Below are positions 25,422 through 34,882 of a DNA stretch of 64,000 nt, in pieces. Where the stretch lies: contig NZ_UIGI01000001.1 of the NCBI RefSeq assembly GCF_900446255.1, positions 3,622,763 through 3,686,762 on the forward strand, given 5' to 3'. This DNA comes from Buttiauxella agrestis. Lineage in GTDB: Bacteria; Pseudomonadota; Gammaproteobacteria; Enterobacterales; Enterobacteriaceae. The notes beneath the pieces are model-generated. The model did no database searches. It was given only the letters and a program-made list of their open reading frames with translations, and was not told the DNA's origin. The position numbers and the translations under genes are program-made. Numbering within the stretch: position 1 is the first letter of the stretch; the number at the start of each line of letters is the position of its first letter.

Positions 25422-26411
25422 ATGTTTCCCTTCTCAGTCACACGCAAACTGGTCTCCTCCCCGCAGCCGCCGGCCTCCGGGCAATCGGGCTGCGAACTGA
25501 TTGCGTTCGATGCAGAACAGCTAAACGTTTTCTCCGCCGAAGTCCGTTATTGTGAACCGCACTGGCACCCGGCTCCCGAGTTGATTCTGGTGTTATCGGG
25601 TTCATTTTCGATGGCGGTAAGCGAAGAAACCCACCCGCTTGCGGCGGGTGAAATGTTGTATATCAACGCCGAAGAAGTCCATTCGCTCGAAGCTCGCGAA
25701 CCGGCGAGCAGCCTGCTGACCGTACAATTTTCGCCGCATCTTTTTGATAAAACGCACCGCACGCCACGGCTGGAATTTCGCACAACGCATGAAACGTTAA
25801 GCGAAAGCGACCGCCGAATTTACCGTGCACTGGCATCACTGATTGAAAACTTAATCCGTCAGGCGAGTGCCTTTAGCCGCATCGCCGCCGTTTATCTGCT
25901 GCTGGATGCGCTGGAAAAAGGCGCTTCACCGGCCCTGAAAAGCCAGATACACGCCCGCGATATTGTGCTTATCAAGGAGAGCATTGAGTTTATTAATCAG
26001 CATTTTGACGAGGATTTAACGTTGGGGCAGATTGCTGAACAGGCCGGAGTCAGTTATCACCATTTCTCCCGAACCTTCAAGAAAGTCAGCAATCACAACT
26101 TCAAAGAGTATTTGACGTTAATCAGAACCAACAAAGCGCGGCAGTTATTAAAAGACACCCAAATTCCGATTACTGAAATCAGCCAGATATGCGGTTTTCG
26201 TGAACATAAACATCTGATTTTCGCCTTTAACAAATACTGTTCTATGACGCCAACCGAATTCCGCAAACGCTATTTAAGCAGCCTGAATATTCCACAATCT
26301 GAGATTGAAATGGCAGAAGATTGCCGCTGTCTGCCGTTAAATGAACCCTTGCTTAATCAGCTTGTTGCGTTAGCGGAGCATCCTTGCCCGCAAACCGTCA
26401 CTACACGCTAA
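25422..26411 (+). CDS. AraC-family transcriptional regulator with cupin sensor domain
   Basis: A 329-residue regulator. The N-terminal cupin (about 30-110) shows EPHWHPAPELILVLSG and AGEMLYINAEEVHSL. The C-terminal AraC DNA-binding domain (about 185-285) has both helix-turn-helix motifs: LGQIAEQAGVSYHHFSRTFK and ITEISQICGFREHKHLIFAF, ending MTPTEFRKRY. GGAG lies upstream of the ATG. It is co-oriented with the transporter and GH3 genes and probably controls them in response to a glycoside. Its 3' end overlaps the convergent yahJ gene by 11 bp. Confidence 0.9.
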   Translation: MFPFSVTRKLVSSPQPPASGQSGCELIAFDAEQLNVFSAEVRYCEPHWHPAPELILVLSGSFSMAVSEETHPLAAGEMLYINAEEVHSLEAREPASSLLTVQFSPHLFDKTHRTPRLEFRTTHETLSESDRRIYRALASLIENLIRQASAFSRIAAVYLLLDALEKGASPALKSQIHARDIVLIKESIEFINQHFDEDLTLGQIAEQAGVSYHHFSRTFKKVSNHNFKEYLTLIRTNKARQLLKDTQIPITEISQICGFREHKHLIFAFNKYCSMTPTEFRKRYLSSLNIPQSEIEMAEDCRCLPLNEPLLNQLVALAEHPCPQTVTTR

Positions 26412-27789
26412 GCGCACCCCACACCAAATTGCCTTTATGGAACGTGGCGGTACGAGGCGAAATACGCGCCACCGCTTCGGCAGAACATGACGCATCCACC
26501 AGCACAAAGCTCGCGTCATCCTGCGCTTTTGGCCATACGCGCTCGCCTTTGTCGTTCAGCGGCAGCACGTTGCCGGTGGCAATCGCAAGGGATCGTGAAA
26601 GATTCAGCTCGCTCACCCGCATATAAAGTTGCGCATACAAGTTAGCTTTTTCCAGCATGTCGCCCAGGCCATATGGCGACCAGTGGTCGATCACGCTGTC
26701 GGTACCGGTCATCACAAACACACCCTTGTCTTGTAACTGCTTGAGCGGCATATGCAGGGTGCCAATCGGCACCGTGGAGGCGATGGTGATTTGCTGTGCC
26801 GCCATGCGCGTAGCGATGGCATCCACTTCTTGTTCGTTCATCATCGCCAGCGCAAACGCGTGGCTGATGGTGACTTTGCCTTTCAGTTCCGGGGTTTTCT
26901 CCACCGTTTCTACCATGTAGTTCACCGCCGCGATCCCGGCTGGGCTGGTTTCATGCAGATGAATATCAACGCCTTTTTTGTAGTCGATGGCTATCTGGAA
27001 CATGGTATCTAAGGATTTTTCCATCGCGCCATCGACGTTCGTCGGGTCAAGCCCGCCGACGTAGTGAGCGCCCGCTTGCATCGCATCGCGCATCAACGCA
27101 ACGGAGTTCGAGTGCAGCAAACCGTGCTGCGGAAACGCAACGATTTCACAGCTAAAACCAGACTTACGGCGTTCCAGAACTGCTTGCAGATTCTCGAGGT
27201 TTTTCAGGCCGGAAACCGGCTCCACGTTGCAATGGCTGCGGGCGATGGTCGAGCCTTTCGATTGAATCAAATCAATCAGCTTTTCGGCACGTTCCTGCGT
27301 GACCGGTTGCAGCTCAGGCAGCAGTTTTTGCTCCAGGGCAATCATATCCAGAATGGTGGTTCCCGCCGGGCGGTTGTGTACGCGCCATGGGCCGCCGTAG
27401 AAGGTTTTATCGAGGTGAATGTGCATATCGCGCATCGCTGGCAGCAACAGTTTTCCTGACGCATCGTAATGGGCGAGCGTGGCGTCCGGGTGTTGTTTAT
27501 TTGCGAGCAATGCCGCAATTTTGCCGTCTTTAATTTCCAGCGTTTTCAGCTCGGTTTGCGTACCGACAATCGTCTGCCCGTCGCGTGCAAAACCGGCTTC
27601 TAGCAACACGTTGTCGAGATAGTAATGGGATTCTTTGATGGCGCTCATACGATTGTCCGTTTCACAGGCGATGGAAGCTGGTTTAGCAGCATACGCCATC
27701 GAACCGGTCGCGCCAAAGAGCGCACAAGCCGCCGCCACTTTGCCACCGCCGCTCAGAAATTCACGGCGGCTTTTTTCTGCATTATTCAT
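26401..27789 (-). CDS. yahJ: Tat-exported amidohydrolase, YahJ (cytosine-deaminase-like)
   Basis: A 462-residue metal-dependent hydrolase almost colinear with E. coli YahJ. A twin-arginine signal is present (SRREFL at residues 7-12, then hydrophobic KVAAACALFGATGSMAYA), so the protein should be exported folded to the periplasm. Metal ligands are H123 and H125 in DMHIHLDKTF, with further histidines in IHLHETS and ISHAFAL and the catalytic aspartate in MTGTDSVIDHW. The fold matches cytosine-deaminase-type amidohydrolases, but the substrate is unknown. It is the last gene of the yah operon, 15 bp after yahI. Confidence 0.92.
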   Translation of the reverse strand: MNNAEKSRREFLSGGGKVAAACALFGATGSMAYAAKPASIACETDNRMSAIKESHYYLDNVLLEAGFARDGQTIVGTQTELKTLEIKDGKIAALLANKQHPDATLAHYDASGKLLLPAMRDMHIHLDKTFYGGPWRVHNRPAGTTILDMIALEQKLLPELQPVTQERAEKLIDLIQSKGSTIARSHCNVEPVSGLKNLENLQAVLERRKSGFSCEIVAFPQHGLLHSNSVALMRDAMQAGAHYVGGLDPTNVDGAMEKSLDTMFQIAIDYKKGVDIHLHETSPAGIAAVNYMVETVEKTPELKGKVTISHAFALAMMNEQEVDAIATRMAAQQITIASTVPIGTLHMPLKQLQDKGVFVMTGTDSVIDHWSPYGLGDMLEKANLYAQLYMRVSELNLSRSLAIATGNVLPLNDKGERVWPKAQDDASFVLVDASCSAEAVARISPRTATFHKGNLVWGALSV

Positions 27790-27804
27790 CGAGTTCTCCC
27801 ACTC

Positions 27805-28755
27805 TTAATCATTCACAATATGCGTGCCAGTTTCGCCGCGCAGTGCGGCAGGTAATTTTTCAGGGGTGGTGATAATCACGCGTTTGCCGCCGTTGCGCAG
27901 GAACGCCAGGCTGGCGGTGATTTTCGGCAGCATGCTTCCCGGCGGGAAATGCCCTTCTTCGCTAAAACGCGCCATTTGTTCGACGGTGACTTCATCGAGC
28001 GCACGTTGCTCAGGCTTGCCAAAGTGAATACACACTTTCTCCACACCAGTGCTAATCACCAGAATGTCAGCATTCACTTCGCGAGCCAGCAGCGCGGTGG
28101 AAAGATCTTTGTCGATAACCGCATCGACACTTTGGTAGTCGCCCTGCTCGCTGCGAACTACCGGAATCCCGCCGCCGCCCGCGCCAATCACCACAAAACC
28201 TTGTTTGATTAGCGCGCTGATGGCGTCCGCTTCGACAATACGTTTCGGTTCTGGCGAGGCCACAACCCGACGGTATCCACGCCCGGAATCTTCAACAAAT
28301 CGCCAGTCCGGATGGGCGAGTTTCAGCGCTTCGCACTGCTGCGTGCTAAAGAACGCGCCAATCGGTTTGGTCGGATGGGTAAAGTTAGGATCGTTTTTAC
28401 CCACTTCCACCTGAGTAATTACGGTCACGGCTTTTTTATCGCCGCATTTTCCGAGGCGGTTATTGAGCGCCTGCTGAATCAGATAGCCGATGCCGCCCTG
28501 GGTATCTGCCACGCAATTTGCCAGCGGCGTGAGCGGCAGGCCCTCTTTCTCATGGGCGATTTCCGCCCGGCGTAAATCAAGGCCGACCTGCGGGCCGTTA
28601 CCGTGAGTCAGCACGATGTCGTAGTCCGACGAGAGCATTTCCAGCACCGTTTCGGCGACTTCTTTTACCGCGATTTGCTGATGTTCAACTGACTGGCTGG
28701 CGTTATCTTTGATGATGCTGTTGCCGCCAATCGCCACAACCACGAGCTGTTTCAT
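27805..28755 (-). CDS. yahI: carbamate kinase YahI
   Basis: A 316-residue amino-acid-kinase-fold enzyme that makes ATP from carbamoyl phosphate and ADP. Visible are VVVAIGGNSI at the N-terminus, LTHGNGPQVG, GRGYRRVVASPEPKRIVE, FVVIGAGGGGIPVV, VDAVIDKDLSTALLA and FPPGSMLPKITA, all hallmark carbamate-kinase blocks. The frame extends to 28848, but that extension reads through a REP palindrome; the ATG at 28755 has AAGGA 8 nt upstream and is the family start. It provides the energy-yielding step of the cluster's proposed carbamoyl pathway. Confidence 0.95.
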   Translation of the reverse strand: MKQLVVVAIGGNSIIKDNASQSVEHQQIAVKEVAETVLEMLSSDYDIVLTHGNGPQVGLDLRRAEIAHEKEGLPLTPLANCVADTQGGIGYLIQQALNNRLGKCGDKKAVTVITQVEVGKNDPNFTHPTKPIGAFFSTQQCEALKLAHPDWRFVEDSGRGYRRVVASPEPKRIVEADAISALIKQGFVVIGAGGGGIPVVRSEQGDYQSVDAVIDKDLSTALLAREVNADILVISTGVEKVCIHFGKPEQRALDEVTVEQMARFSEEGHFPPGSMLPKITASLAFLRNGGKRVIITTPEKLPAALRGETGTHIVND

Positions 28756-28783
28756 TGTTTTTATCCTTGTAGGGCAAGGGCCG

Positions 28784-28846
28784 GTGGATGACGCGTACTT
28801 ATCCACCCTACAAAACCGTAGGGCGGATAAGTACGCGTCATCCGCC
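28784..28846. repeat. REP/BIME palindrome between yahI and permease gene
   Basis: Two 28-nt arms (28784-28811 and 28818-28845) are inverted copies with 26 of 28 positions complementary, around a 6-nt loop. The core GGATAAGTACGCGTCATCC is of REP type. Inside an operon it may stabilise upstream mRNA and lower expression of yahI and yahJ. Confidence 0.85.
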
Positions 28847-28851
28847 ATTTT

Positions 28852-30390
28852 TTATACCGAAGTCACAACCTCTGATGCCGCTTCACGACGGTCGAGCACA
28901 TGCTTCACCACAAACATCGCGCCCATCATCAAATAAGCGGTGACAAACATCAGCGAACTGCCCTGCGCAAAGCCGACCATCGGCGCGTGAATCACGCCAA
29001 ACAGCGCCAGCAATGCACCGACCACCGCCGCCACCGCGCCGCGTAACGGCTTGTTGATAATCGCGAAAATAGCCACGCAACCCCACAACATACTGGCGAG
29101 CGGTGCGCCGTTCCCCAGATGCACCAGGCCCTGATAAAACACGCCTTTATGCGCCAGCGCTTCCGGACCGATTTTCGCCGCCGTTGTGCCCGCTGCGGCC
29201 ATCACGCTGTTCACCATGGTCAGCGCCCAGTTGGCTATCCACGGGAACAGGCAGATGAAGATTACCGGCACCTCTATTTTCGGCGTTTCGCGCACCACCT
29301 GGTTTGCCGTCACCACGCCGATAAACACCAGAATCGGCACAATCGCGGTCATCGGAATAATGGCGAGCATGAACGCCCCAAGGCCAAACAACGGCACGAT
29401 AAACATGGTGACGCCAGACGCCAGCGTGTAACCGATACTCGCGCCCATCGCCTTCCAACCCGCATGACCGACGTACACCGTGACCGGGAACGGGTTCCCC
29501 ATCAGGCAACCGAGCGTGGAGGCCAGCCCGTTGGTCAGCATCACTTTACGCGTGTTGTATTCATCACCCGCTGCGTGGGCGCTTTCGATGTTTTCCAGGT
29601 CAAAAATGTAGTTCGCCAACCCCAACGGAACCGCCGATGCCAGGTACGGCAGCGCGTGCGGCAAGCCTTGCAGGAAGCTATCGACATGAATCGATGGCGG
29701 GTTAAAACCGAACGAGGACATCGATGCTTTGATGGCTTCCGGGCTTTGCAGGCCAGAAATCCACGCCAGCGCCGTACCCGCAACCAGCAGCAATAAGCCG
29801 GTTGGAATGCGCGCAAACATCGGTTTTTTACCAAACCAGTTAATGAAAATCAGCAGCAGAACGATGAAGGAAACCGTCGGCGCTTCAAATGCCTGAAGCA
29901 TCGGGTTCATCGCCAACAGCAACAAACCTAAGCCCGACAAACACGACAGCAGCACGGTACGCGGGATCATCTTGCGAATGGTTTCGCCGAGGAACGAACC
30001 GCCCACCAGAATCATCGCTTCAACAAAACACCACACCAGGCCAATCTGAATCGCAAACTCTGCGTCGCCGGTTTGCTGGTAGACCGGCATCAATACCAAA
30101 AACGTCACGGTAAAGATGGACGGCGCACTTGGCCCGGAAGGCAGCGCGGTCACATCTTTGCGCCCTGTCTCTTTTGCCAGTTGCAAGCCGAACCACGCGT
30201 AGCAAATGCTCGCCACCAGCACCGCCAGCCCGAAGGCTGGCGCAATGCGCCCGTAAACAATCTCAGTCGGAATACCCACCACAAAAATGAGTAACCCCAT
30301 CATGGTCAGCAAGTTAGTCAGGTTGTTGGTCATCAACCCGAAATATGCCGCCCAGTCACCGCGTTTCCACTCAAGCTTAACGTTTGTCAT
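28852..30390 (-). CDS. NCS2/AzgA-like nucleobase permease in the yah cluster
   Basis: A 512-residue membrane protein with 12-14 hydrophobic segments. The N-terminal GDWAAYFGLMTNNLTNLLTM, GPSAPSIFTVTFL and LGNPF-like MGNPFPVTVYVGHAGWKAMGA segments fit the xanthine/uracil permease superfamily (AzgA-like branch). It lies 11 bp after yahG and upstream of yahI, in the middle of the operon; from memory E. coli K-12 has no such transporter gene at that place. It probably imports the cluster's substrate, perhaps a nitrogen heterocycle or ureide. Substrate unproven. Confidence 0.8.
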   Translation of the reverse strand: MTNVKLEWKRGDWAAYFGLMTNNLTNLLTMMGLLIFVVGIPTEIVYGRIAPAFGLAVLVASICYAWFGLQLAKETGRKDVTALPSGPSAPSIFTVTFLVLMPVYQQTGDAEFAIQIGLVWCFVEAMILVGGSFLGETIRKMIPRTVLLSCLSGLGLLLLAMNPMLQAFEAPTVSFIVLLLIFINWFGKKPMFARIPTGLLLLVAGTALAWISGLQSPEAIKASMSSFGFNPPSIHVDSFLQGLPHALPYLASAVPLGLANYIFDLENIESAHAAGDEYNTRKVMLTNGLASTLGCLMGNPFPVTVYVGHAGWKAMGASIGYTLASGVTMFIVPLFGLGAFMLAIIPMTAIVPILVFIGVVTANQVVRETPKIEVPVIFICLFPWIANWALTMVNSVMAAAGTTAAKIGPEALAHKGVFYQGLVHLGNGAPLASMLWGCVAIFAIINKPLRGAVAAVVGALLALFGVIHAPMVGFAQGSSLMFVTAYLMMGAMFVVKHVLDRREAASEVVTSV

Positions 30391-30401
30391 CGGGGTATCC
30401 C

Positions 30402-31814
30402 TCAGAAAGAGTAACGCTCACCAAAGGCGAGCAGAGCCTTCTCAAAACATTCAAACGGCGGATGGACAATCCCGGCGCCAATCATGCCGATACCCGCGTC
30501 TTTGTGGGCAATGGCGGTATTGATCACCGGCAAAATGCCGCTATCGCCGACGCGCGTGATGTCGATGGCGGTCGGGATCCCCATAAACGACAGCAGCGGA
30601 ATGGTGACGTTCGGGTTTTCACCGAGCGTGATTTCGCGCATCTGGCGTGAGAAATCAATCGCTTCGTCCACGGTGCCGCCCACCAGCGCCACAATCGCCG
30701 GAGCCGTTGCCATCGCAAAACCACCGATGCCGTAGGTTTCCGTAATCGCGCTGTCGCCAATGTCGAGACCAGAATCAGCCGGTTTGTAACCCGCAAACAT
30801 CGGGCCGATGACCTGCTGTGCCGGGCCGGTGAACCAGTGTCCCGGCAGGCCGCTAACGCGCAGGCCAAACTCCACGCCGTTACGCGCCATGGTGGTGACG
30901 ACGGTGCTGTATTCGATGCCGTGCGCCGCATCCATTGCCGCTTTGCACATCGCCATCCACGTTGGGCCGGAGAAGTAGTCACTGCTGGCGACAAAATCGA
31001 ACACTTCTTTTTGCTGCGCAACGGTGAAGTGGGTCTGAATAATCCACGGCGTCAGCGCCTGAATCAGTAACGTGGTGCCTGCGTTGTTGCGGTTGTGGCA
31101 CTCGTCGCCCATATGCAGCGCCTGCGCCAGCATCAAACGTAAATCGATTTCGCCTGCGAGCTTCATCGCATCGCGCAGCATTGGGCCGAGCACGTCGCGC
31201 ATCCAGACAAGGCGGTCGATCACGCTCTGGTCGTTAGCGCCCATGCGCAAGATCTTCGCCATCTGCTCGCTGAGGTTGGTATAGGCGCGGTTGCCGTAGG
31301 TTTTGTTTTCGACGATATGCATAAACATCGAGGCCGATGTCACGCCCGCCATCGACCCTACACAGTCGTGTTCGTGGCATGGCGAGAAGATGATTTCGCC
31401 GGAAGCGGCAAGCTGCGCGGCCTCATCAATATTCGCCGCCAGCCCTTCAAACACCAGCGCCCCGGTGACGGCACCTTTCATCGCGCCGCACATATTTTCC
31501 CAGGCCACAGGCGGCCCGGCGTGCAAAATGGTGTTACGGGTCATGCCCGGAACCACGTTAATCGCCTGGTCGTAACCCACCAGAACAGGCTGTGACTGGA
31601 TGATGCGCTCAACGGCCAGTTTATTGGCGGCGGCGACTTTTTCGGCAAGCCCTGGGGCGGCAATCGCATCCAGTGCGTTCACCACGGCCAGATTGCCCTG
31701 CCCCGGTGGCGTCCAGTCCAGTTGCGTAACGGGAACGCTCTGCTTTTTCAAATCATCGCTAAACATCGCAATGCCGACGTTAATCACATTCAGCGGTTGG
31801 TTAAACAGACTCAT
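30402..31814 (-). CDS. yahG: DUF1116 protein YahG (oxamate carbamoyltransferase subunit-like)
   Basis: A 470-residue protein of the DUF1116 family, paralogous to YlbE. Conserved stretches are PGMTRNTILHAGPPVAWENM, GEIIFSPCHEHDCVGSMAGV, AQALHMGDECHNRNNAGTTL and GIGGFAMATAPAIVALVGG. From memory, the E. coli FdrA/YlbE/YlbF set has been linked to oxamate carbamoyltransferase, and YahG is its paralogue. It overlaps yahF by 4 bp (ATGA). The role here, transfer of a carbamoyl group to phosphate together with YahF and YahE, is inferred. Confidence 0.88.
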   Translation of the reverse strand: MSLFNQPLNVINVGIAMFSDDLKKQSVPVTQLDWTPPGQGNLAVVNALDAIAAPGLAEKVAAANKLAVERIIQSQPVLVGYDQAINVVPGMTRNTILHAGPPVAWENMCGAMKGAVTGALVFEGLAANIDEAAQLAASGEIIFSPCHEHDCVGSMAGVTSASMFMHIVENKTYGNRAYTNLSEQMAKILRMGANDQSVIDRLVWMRDVLGPMLRDAMKLAGEIDLRLMLAQALHMGDECHNRNNAGTTLLIQALTPWIIQTHFTVAQQKEVFDFVASSDYFSGPTWMAMCKAAMDAAHGIEYSTVVTTMARNGVEFGLRVSGLPGHWFTGPAQQVIGPMFAGYKPADSGLDIGDSAITETYGIGGFAMATAPAIVALVGGTVDEAIDFSRQMREITLGENPNVTIPLLSFMGIPTAIDITRVGDSGILPVINTAIAHKDAGIGMIGAGIVHPPFECFEKALLAFGERYSF

Positions 31815-33361
31815 TGTGCTTTCTCCTTGCAGACAAACTCACGCGCCAGCAGCCCGGTGTTGGTGCTGCTGCTTGCCCAAATCACCCCGGCATCGGTCAA
31901 CATCTGGCACTGCGCTTCAAGCGAGGGTGTGTCCAAATCGGTGCCGAGCACGTAGCCCAGAATTTCCAGGTTGCGCGAGTTGCGGGCGGCAATCGCTTTG
32001 GCTTCTTTGATGGCGTCGAGCATCACGCCAACCGGGTTTTCGTGCGAGCCGTAGCCGAGCACAAAATCCATCGCGATCACGCCGACTTCTGGGTCACGCG
32101 CTTCCTGCAACAGGCGGCTGATGCGGTTGGTCGGGTCAATCATTGGGTGCGGTTTGCCGTTGGTAAAATCGTCGTCGCCGAAATCGAGGAAGGTGTGTGC
32201 GATGCTGACATTCACGTCTTTGAGGCGGTATTCAGGATTCGGCTGGATATTGCTGTAGACGTCCGGGTACTTTTCCAGCGCTGCAAACATCGCTTCATCG
32301 CAAAGGGTGCCGCCACAGAACAGCGCACGAATGTACTTCTGCTCAGGCTTCAGGCGCGCACGCACTTCTTCAATCAGCGGCCAGTTGAGCGGATGTAAAT
32401 CCAGCGACTCTTTTTTGATGCCGGTCAGCAGCACGGCTTTCAGCGCCGCTTCTTTAGTGGCACGGGCAAACTGCAAACCCGGTTCGTCGGCATGTGTTTC
32501 GCCGTTACCGAGGAAGCAAACCACGACGGGTTTGCGGCACGCCTGCGCTCGTTCCAGCACTTTACGCGCCACGATGTCAGCAGGCGGTTTAGATACCAGC
32601 ACAATCACTTCGGTTTGTGCGTCATCTTCCAGCATCTGGATTGCATCGAGCATCATGATGCCGCCGATTTTCTCGCTTAAATCACGCCCGCCAGTCCCGA
32701 TAAGCTGGGAAATACCGCCGCCGAATTCGTGAATGCGCACGCTTAATTCCTGGCTGCCAGTGCCGGATGCGCCAACAATGCCGATGGAGCCACGGCGTAC
32801 TTCATTGGCAAAACACAACCCTGCACCGTTGATAATCGCGGTGCCGCAGTCCGGTCCCATCATCAGCAACCCTTTGCTGTGGGCGAGTTGCTTGAGCGCA
32901 AGTTCGTCATCAAGAGAAACGTTGTCGGAAAACAGCATCACGTTCAGGTCGTTTTCCAGCGCCTGACGCGCTTCACGGGCCGCAAAAGCGCCGTTGACGG
33001 AAATCACCGCAAGGTTAGTTTCCGGGACATTGTTATGTGCGCTGGCAAGGGTTGCGTAACGCGCTTCGTGGCGTGAATTGCCGCTGTCTTTGCGGGTGAA
33101 CAGACCTTCAATAGCTTCAAGCGTGGCGTCGTTCGCCGTATCGCTCGCGCCTTTGATAACAATCATCAGGTCGCCATTTTTCGCCTGTTCCAGTTCGTCA
33201 TTTAACAAGCCGAGGTTTTTTAACACCCCTTTGTTCATTTCGGTCGCCATCGCGACAAACGCCTGTTCAACGCCGTCAAGCTGGTTAGCTTTGGTTGAAA
33301 TGGACATCAGTGAGACCGAATCAAAATAGGTGTTCTTTTTAATTACAATCCTGGTCGACAT
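31811..33361 (-). CDS. yahF: FdrA-family acyl-CoA-synthetase-like protein YahF
   Basis: A 516-residue protein of the FdrA/YahF family with succinyl-CoA-ligase-like domains: a nucleotide/CoA-binding loop GIVGASGTGSQELSVRIHEFGGGISQLIGTGGRDL at about 195-230, and a ligase-like C-terminal half with VIAMDFVLGYGSHENPVG. The ATG at 33361 has GGAGG upstream. It overlaps yahE by 23 bp and yahG by 4 bp, indicating tight co-translation. Family members act with DUF1116 and DUF2877 proteins in carbamoyl transfer; no CoA ligase activity is proven. Confidence 0.9.
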   Translation of the reverse strand: MSTRIVIKKNTYFDSVSLMSISTKANQLDGVEQAFVAMATEMNKGVLKNLGLLNDELEQAKNGDLMIVIKGASDTANDATLEAIEGLFTRKDSGNSRHEARYATLASAHNNVPETNLAVISVNGAFAAREARQALENDLNVMLFSDNVSLDDELALKQLAHSKGLLMMGPDCGTAIINGAGLCFANEVRRGSIGIVGASGTGSQELSVRIHEFGGGISQLIGTGGRDLSEKIGGIMMLDAIQMLEDDAQTEVIVLVSKPPADIVARKVLERAQACRKPVVVCFLGNGETHADEPGLQFARATKEAALKAVLLTGIKKESLDLHPLNWPLIEEVRARLKPEQKYIRALFCGGTLCDEAMFAALEKYPDVYSNIQPNPEYRLKDVNVSIAHTFLDFGDDDFTNGKPHPMIDPTNRISRLLQEARDPEVGVIAMDFVLGYGSHENPVGVMLDAIKEAKAIAARNSRNLEILGYVLGTDLDTPSLEAQCQMLTDAGVIWASSSTNTGLLAREFVCKEKAQ

Positions 33362-34157
33362 AATTTCCTCCGTTAATTTTGGTCAAAGCGAAGGCGTCCG
33401 CCATGCCGCAAAGCATGTCGCAACCCGAACTTGACCCTATTTTTTTAATTTCATTTATAAATGGATGAATATTTTCTAAATCACCCATCAGTATCTGATG
33501 AATAAAATCATAAATACTTTCGCGATAACGCTGATCAATCGCTTCGCGCAGCGTAATTGCACTTAATAGTGTGGTTTTATGCTTACCCGCTTCCAGCGTA
33601 GATTTAAATATTTCGCGATACTTCCCTGCCGGATGCCCGGCTATAAATAAAACCGCACTTAACCCGGCGAGATAATCATCCCCGGTAGGGGTTAAGCCAA
33701 TGCCTAAACCCAATAAACCGTTAATTTCATTTTTAATCGCGCTGCCGTTCCCTGCGCGTAATGCTGAAATTAGCTCCCGGCGATGGTGTTGAAGCTGGCG
33801 ACTCATTTCCTGGTAAAAAATATTGTCACCGCAAAAATAAAATAATGACGAACTTTGCTCGACCGACGCCAGGATAATTCGGGCCAGGCTTTGCCAGTCA
33901 GTCTGGTTTATTTGTTGTTGCGTGATAAACAGCGCATCAGGTTGCCAGCGAATGCAACGCGAGAAATCAATACGTTTATCGGTGCCAATTTCGATGCCAC
34001 TGTGTTTAAAACTCACCTGTTCACCAGGCTTAAAAATAGTCAGGCAATGCTCAAGTGCTAGACGGCAGCTGTTGGGTGCGTTATCACAGTCAGCACTGAG
34101 CAGGGTTAAAATCTGTTCTTTTTCAGGGAGGTGAATATTCACCGCTCTGGAAAACAC
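33339..34157 (-). CDS. yahE: DUF2877 protein YahE-like; true N-terminus uncertain
   Basis: At least 272 residues of a DUF2877 protein (AllH/YahE type). The signature GLLGLGIGLTPTGDDYLAGLSAVLF lies mid-protein. The GTG at 34157 is the first ordinary start codon, yet the frame continues upstream for about 34 codons with protein-like sequence (GYQLRQCLLAKTADSAFY, VGYIEQVFSRAVNI) up to an AGGAG at 34267-34271. At that place the only ATG (34266) is out of frame, and the in-frame codon at proper spacing is ATC (34257-34259). Either an ATC start or a 1-nt frameshift is possible; with it the protein would have about 306 residues. Confidence 0.75.
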   Translation of the reverse strand: MFSRAVNIHLPEKEQILTLLSADCDNAPNSCRLALEHCLTIFKPGEQVSFKHSGIEIGTDKRIDFSRCIRWQPDALFITQQQINQTDWQSLARIILASVEQSSSLFYFCGDNIFYQEMSRQLQHHRRELISALRAGNGSAIKNEINGLLGLGIGLTPTGDDYLAGLSAVLFIAGHPAGKYREIFKSTLEAGKHKTTLLSAITLREAIDQRYRESIYDFIHQILMGDLENIHPFINEIKKIGSSSGCDMLCGMADAFALTKINGGNYVDQDCN

Positions 34158-34276
34158 CTGCTCGATATAACCGACTGTATCGACTTGTAATTCTGGCGCA
34201 TAAAACGCGCTGTCTGCCGTTTTTGCCAGGAGGCACTGCCGCAGCTGATATCCGGCGATAGTGCATCTCCTGTGTT

Positions 34277-34882
34277 TTAAGCTCCGGCTTTGACCAGCAG
34301 CTCGGCAATCTCGTGATACCCTTTTTCGCGGGCCAGCGTCAGCGGTGATTTACCGTATTTATCGGTCATGTGCGGGTTAGCACCGTGGTCGAGCAGCAGT
34401 TTGACAATCTCCTGCTGTTTCGCCCCGCCGTCGTTCAACACGATGGCTTCGAGTAGCGGCGTCCAGCCAACGAAATTGGTGTGGTTGACGTTAATATCGG
34501 TCTGCGTCACCAATTCGCGAACAATTTCGACATGGCCTTTTTCGCTCGCCGGAGTAATACCCACGCCACCAAAACGGGATAAACAATTTAGATCCGGATT
34601 GGCCGGTAATATCAGGCGTAATAATGTCAGGTCGTTATTCAGGCAACTGAGCAAGAAAGGGTTAAAACAGGTTTGATCTTGCTTATTAACGTCGGCTCCA
34701 GCCTTAATTAAATATTCCACGCAGTCATATTTTTTGTGCAGGCTGGCGAGTGTAATTGCCGTGCGACCCTGGCGATTGGTGGCGTTAATATCCGCGCCAT
34801 CACTGAGGCATTGTTTTAGATTTTCCAGATGCCCAAGTTCTGCTGCATTTAGAAATTCCGCAATGAGTTCTTTCTGAGACAT
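34277..34882 (-). CDS. yahD: ankyrin-repeat protein YahD
   Basis: A 201-residue cytoplasmic protein made of about five ankyrin repeats (for example GADINATNRQGRTAITLASL, GADVNKQDQTCFNPFLLSCL, GWTPLLEAIVLNDGG, HGANPHMTDKYGKSPLTLA) and very similar to E. coli YahD, which has the same length. The upstream in-frame ATG at 34888 is too close to GGGAG; the ATG at 34882 has 7-nt spacing. It is the first gene of the yah operon and is probably a protein-interaction scaffold, with partner unknown. Confidence 0.93.
   Translation of the reverse strand: MSQKELIAEFLNAAELGHLENLKQCLSDGADINATNRQGRTAITLASLHKKYDCVEYLIKAGADVNKQDQTCFNPFLLSCLNNDLTLLRLILPANPDLNCLSRFGGVGITPASEKGHVEIVRELVTQTDINVNHTNFVGWTPLLEAIVLNDGGAKQQEIVKLLLDHGANPHMTDKYGKSPLTLAREKGYHEIAELLVKAGA

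Noticed and set aside
28784-28846. Palindromic repeats taken as a CRISPR array or mobile element ends
   Set aside because: They are single inverted pairs without regular spacers or a transposase, matching REP/BIME units as also seen at 6191, 43871 and 62746.
28756-28848. 31-residue N-terminal extension of the carbamate kinase
   Set aside because: It translates a REP palindrome; a Shine-Dalgarno and the family N-terminus place the start at 28755.
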